NCBI RefSeq assembly: GCF_025639885.1
Contig: NZ_CP106738.1
Coordinates: forward strand, 1,550,001 to 1,614,000
Reading direction: 5' to 3'
From: Roseovarius pelagicus
GTDB taxonomy: Bacteria > Pseudomonadota > Alphaproteobacteria > Rhodobacterales > Rhodobacteraceae
Length of the DNA: 64,000 bases
Positions 63,765 to 64,000 of the stretch are shown here, piece after piece (position 1 is the stretch's first letter; every line of letters begins with the position of its first letter). Position numbers and translations under genes: made by a program. The notes below the pieces were generated by a model, which was given only the letters and a program-made list of their open reading frames with translations, did no database searches and was not told the origin of the DNA.

Positions 63765-64000
63765 TCACTCTCCAGTCAAAGCCTTTCTATAAGCGGACAG
63801 CGTCAGGCGATTCACGAACATTGTTGCCTCTTCCTGATTGGTAACGTAGCGCGCGCGCGGCATACGCCCGCTGCGCAGGCCCGCTTGCTGGATTTGGGTA
63901 GCGCCCTGATCTTCGGAAAAAGTTTGATCCCAAAGGTCGATCCAGCGCTTACCCATTTCAGTATCGCTACCCTTGCGCAGTAGGCAGTACATAAATTTCT
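63765..64000 (-). CDS. C-terminal fragment of a gene entering from the right edge
   Basis: The frame is open to base 64000 (upstream codons Lys-Phe before the Met at 63992), so these 78 codons are probably the 3' end of a longer gene. The sequence RWIDLWDQTFSEDQGATQIQ and QAGLRSGRMP, then NQEEATMFVNRLTLSAYRKA, resembles the C-terminal tail of Rieske-type ring-hydroxylating oxygenase alpha subunits, where a long helix follows the catalytic domain. That resemblance is weak and from memory. Confidence 0.5.
   Translation of the reverse strand, partial: KFMYCLLRKGSDTEMGKRWIDLWDQTFSEDQGATQIQQAGLRSGRMPRARYVTNQEEATMFVNRLTLSAYRKALTGE

Overview
The window looks like chromosome of an alphaproteobacterium of the Rhodobacteraceae (Roseobacter group). 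The evidence is GC-rich coding DNA, the order ruvCAB - ybgC - tolQRAB - pal - cpoB - tilS - ftsH, the DUF484-xerC pair, a rhizobial-type phosphatidylcholine synthase (pcs), and many short ATGA/GTGA overlaps and TTG starts with strong Shine-Dalgarno (SD) sites. I see no rRNA, tRNA, CRISPR array, insertion sequence or phage genes.

Region 1 (1-29000) is mostly housekeeping. On the minus strand, reading right to left: ruvC-ruvA-ruvB, a conserved hypothetical, two tandem LysM/solute-binding fusion proteins, the Tol-Pal envelope system, tilS, ftsH, tam and a truncated MOSC gene. Then come a DUF1127 gene with a palindromic operator and a clear terminator, prmA, an MFS transporter, priA, a small transaldolase, DUF484-xerC, pcs, ogt, trpA, a PhzF-like gene and ychF.

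Region 2 (29000-41400) is a coherent uptake and breakdown locus. It has a PotABCD-like ABC transporter (binding protein on the plus strand; ATPase and two permeases on the minus strand) and a LysR regulator divergent from an amidinotransferase/DDAH-like enzyme. It also holds an M24 protein without its metal ligands, an arginase-family protein missing one metal His, a YtcJ-like amidohydrolase, an M20 deacylase and a PuuB-like FAD oxidase. I infer catabolism of a guanidino, amidino or polyamine-like compound; the substrate cannot be read from sequence.

Region 3 (41600-45400) is a partly decayed set of small enzymes (alpha/beta hydrolase, two VOC proteins, GFA, DUF1428, SRPBCC, YCII, two DHFR/RibD-like genes) around an HxlR regulator. 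At least five members are broken, several by internal deletions that keep gene ends.

Region 4 (45800-54830) is a fatty-acid beta-oxidation operon: fadE-like, thiolase, fadB/J-like and an acetyl-CoA hydrolase/transferase. It is followed by a convergent lipoamide-dehydrogenase-like flavoprotein with two direct repeats at its promoter.

Region 5 (55470-60650) encodes a haem-copper oxidase: ctaG, a HemJ/CopD-like protein, subunit II, a fused subunit I-III and a small membrane protein. Subunit II has lost both CuA cysteines, so the enzyme may oxidise quinol rather than cytochrome c. Region 6 (60650-64000) has a MASE1-PAS-HWE histidine kinase behind a near-consensus promoter, a DUF3008 gene behind an EcfG-like (general stress sigma factor) promoter, and the 3' end of a gene that leaves the window.
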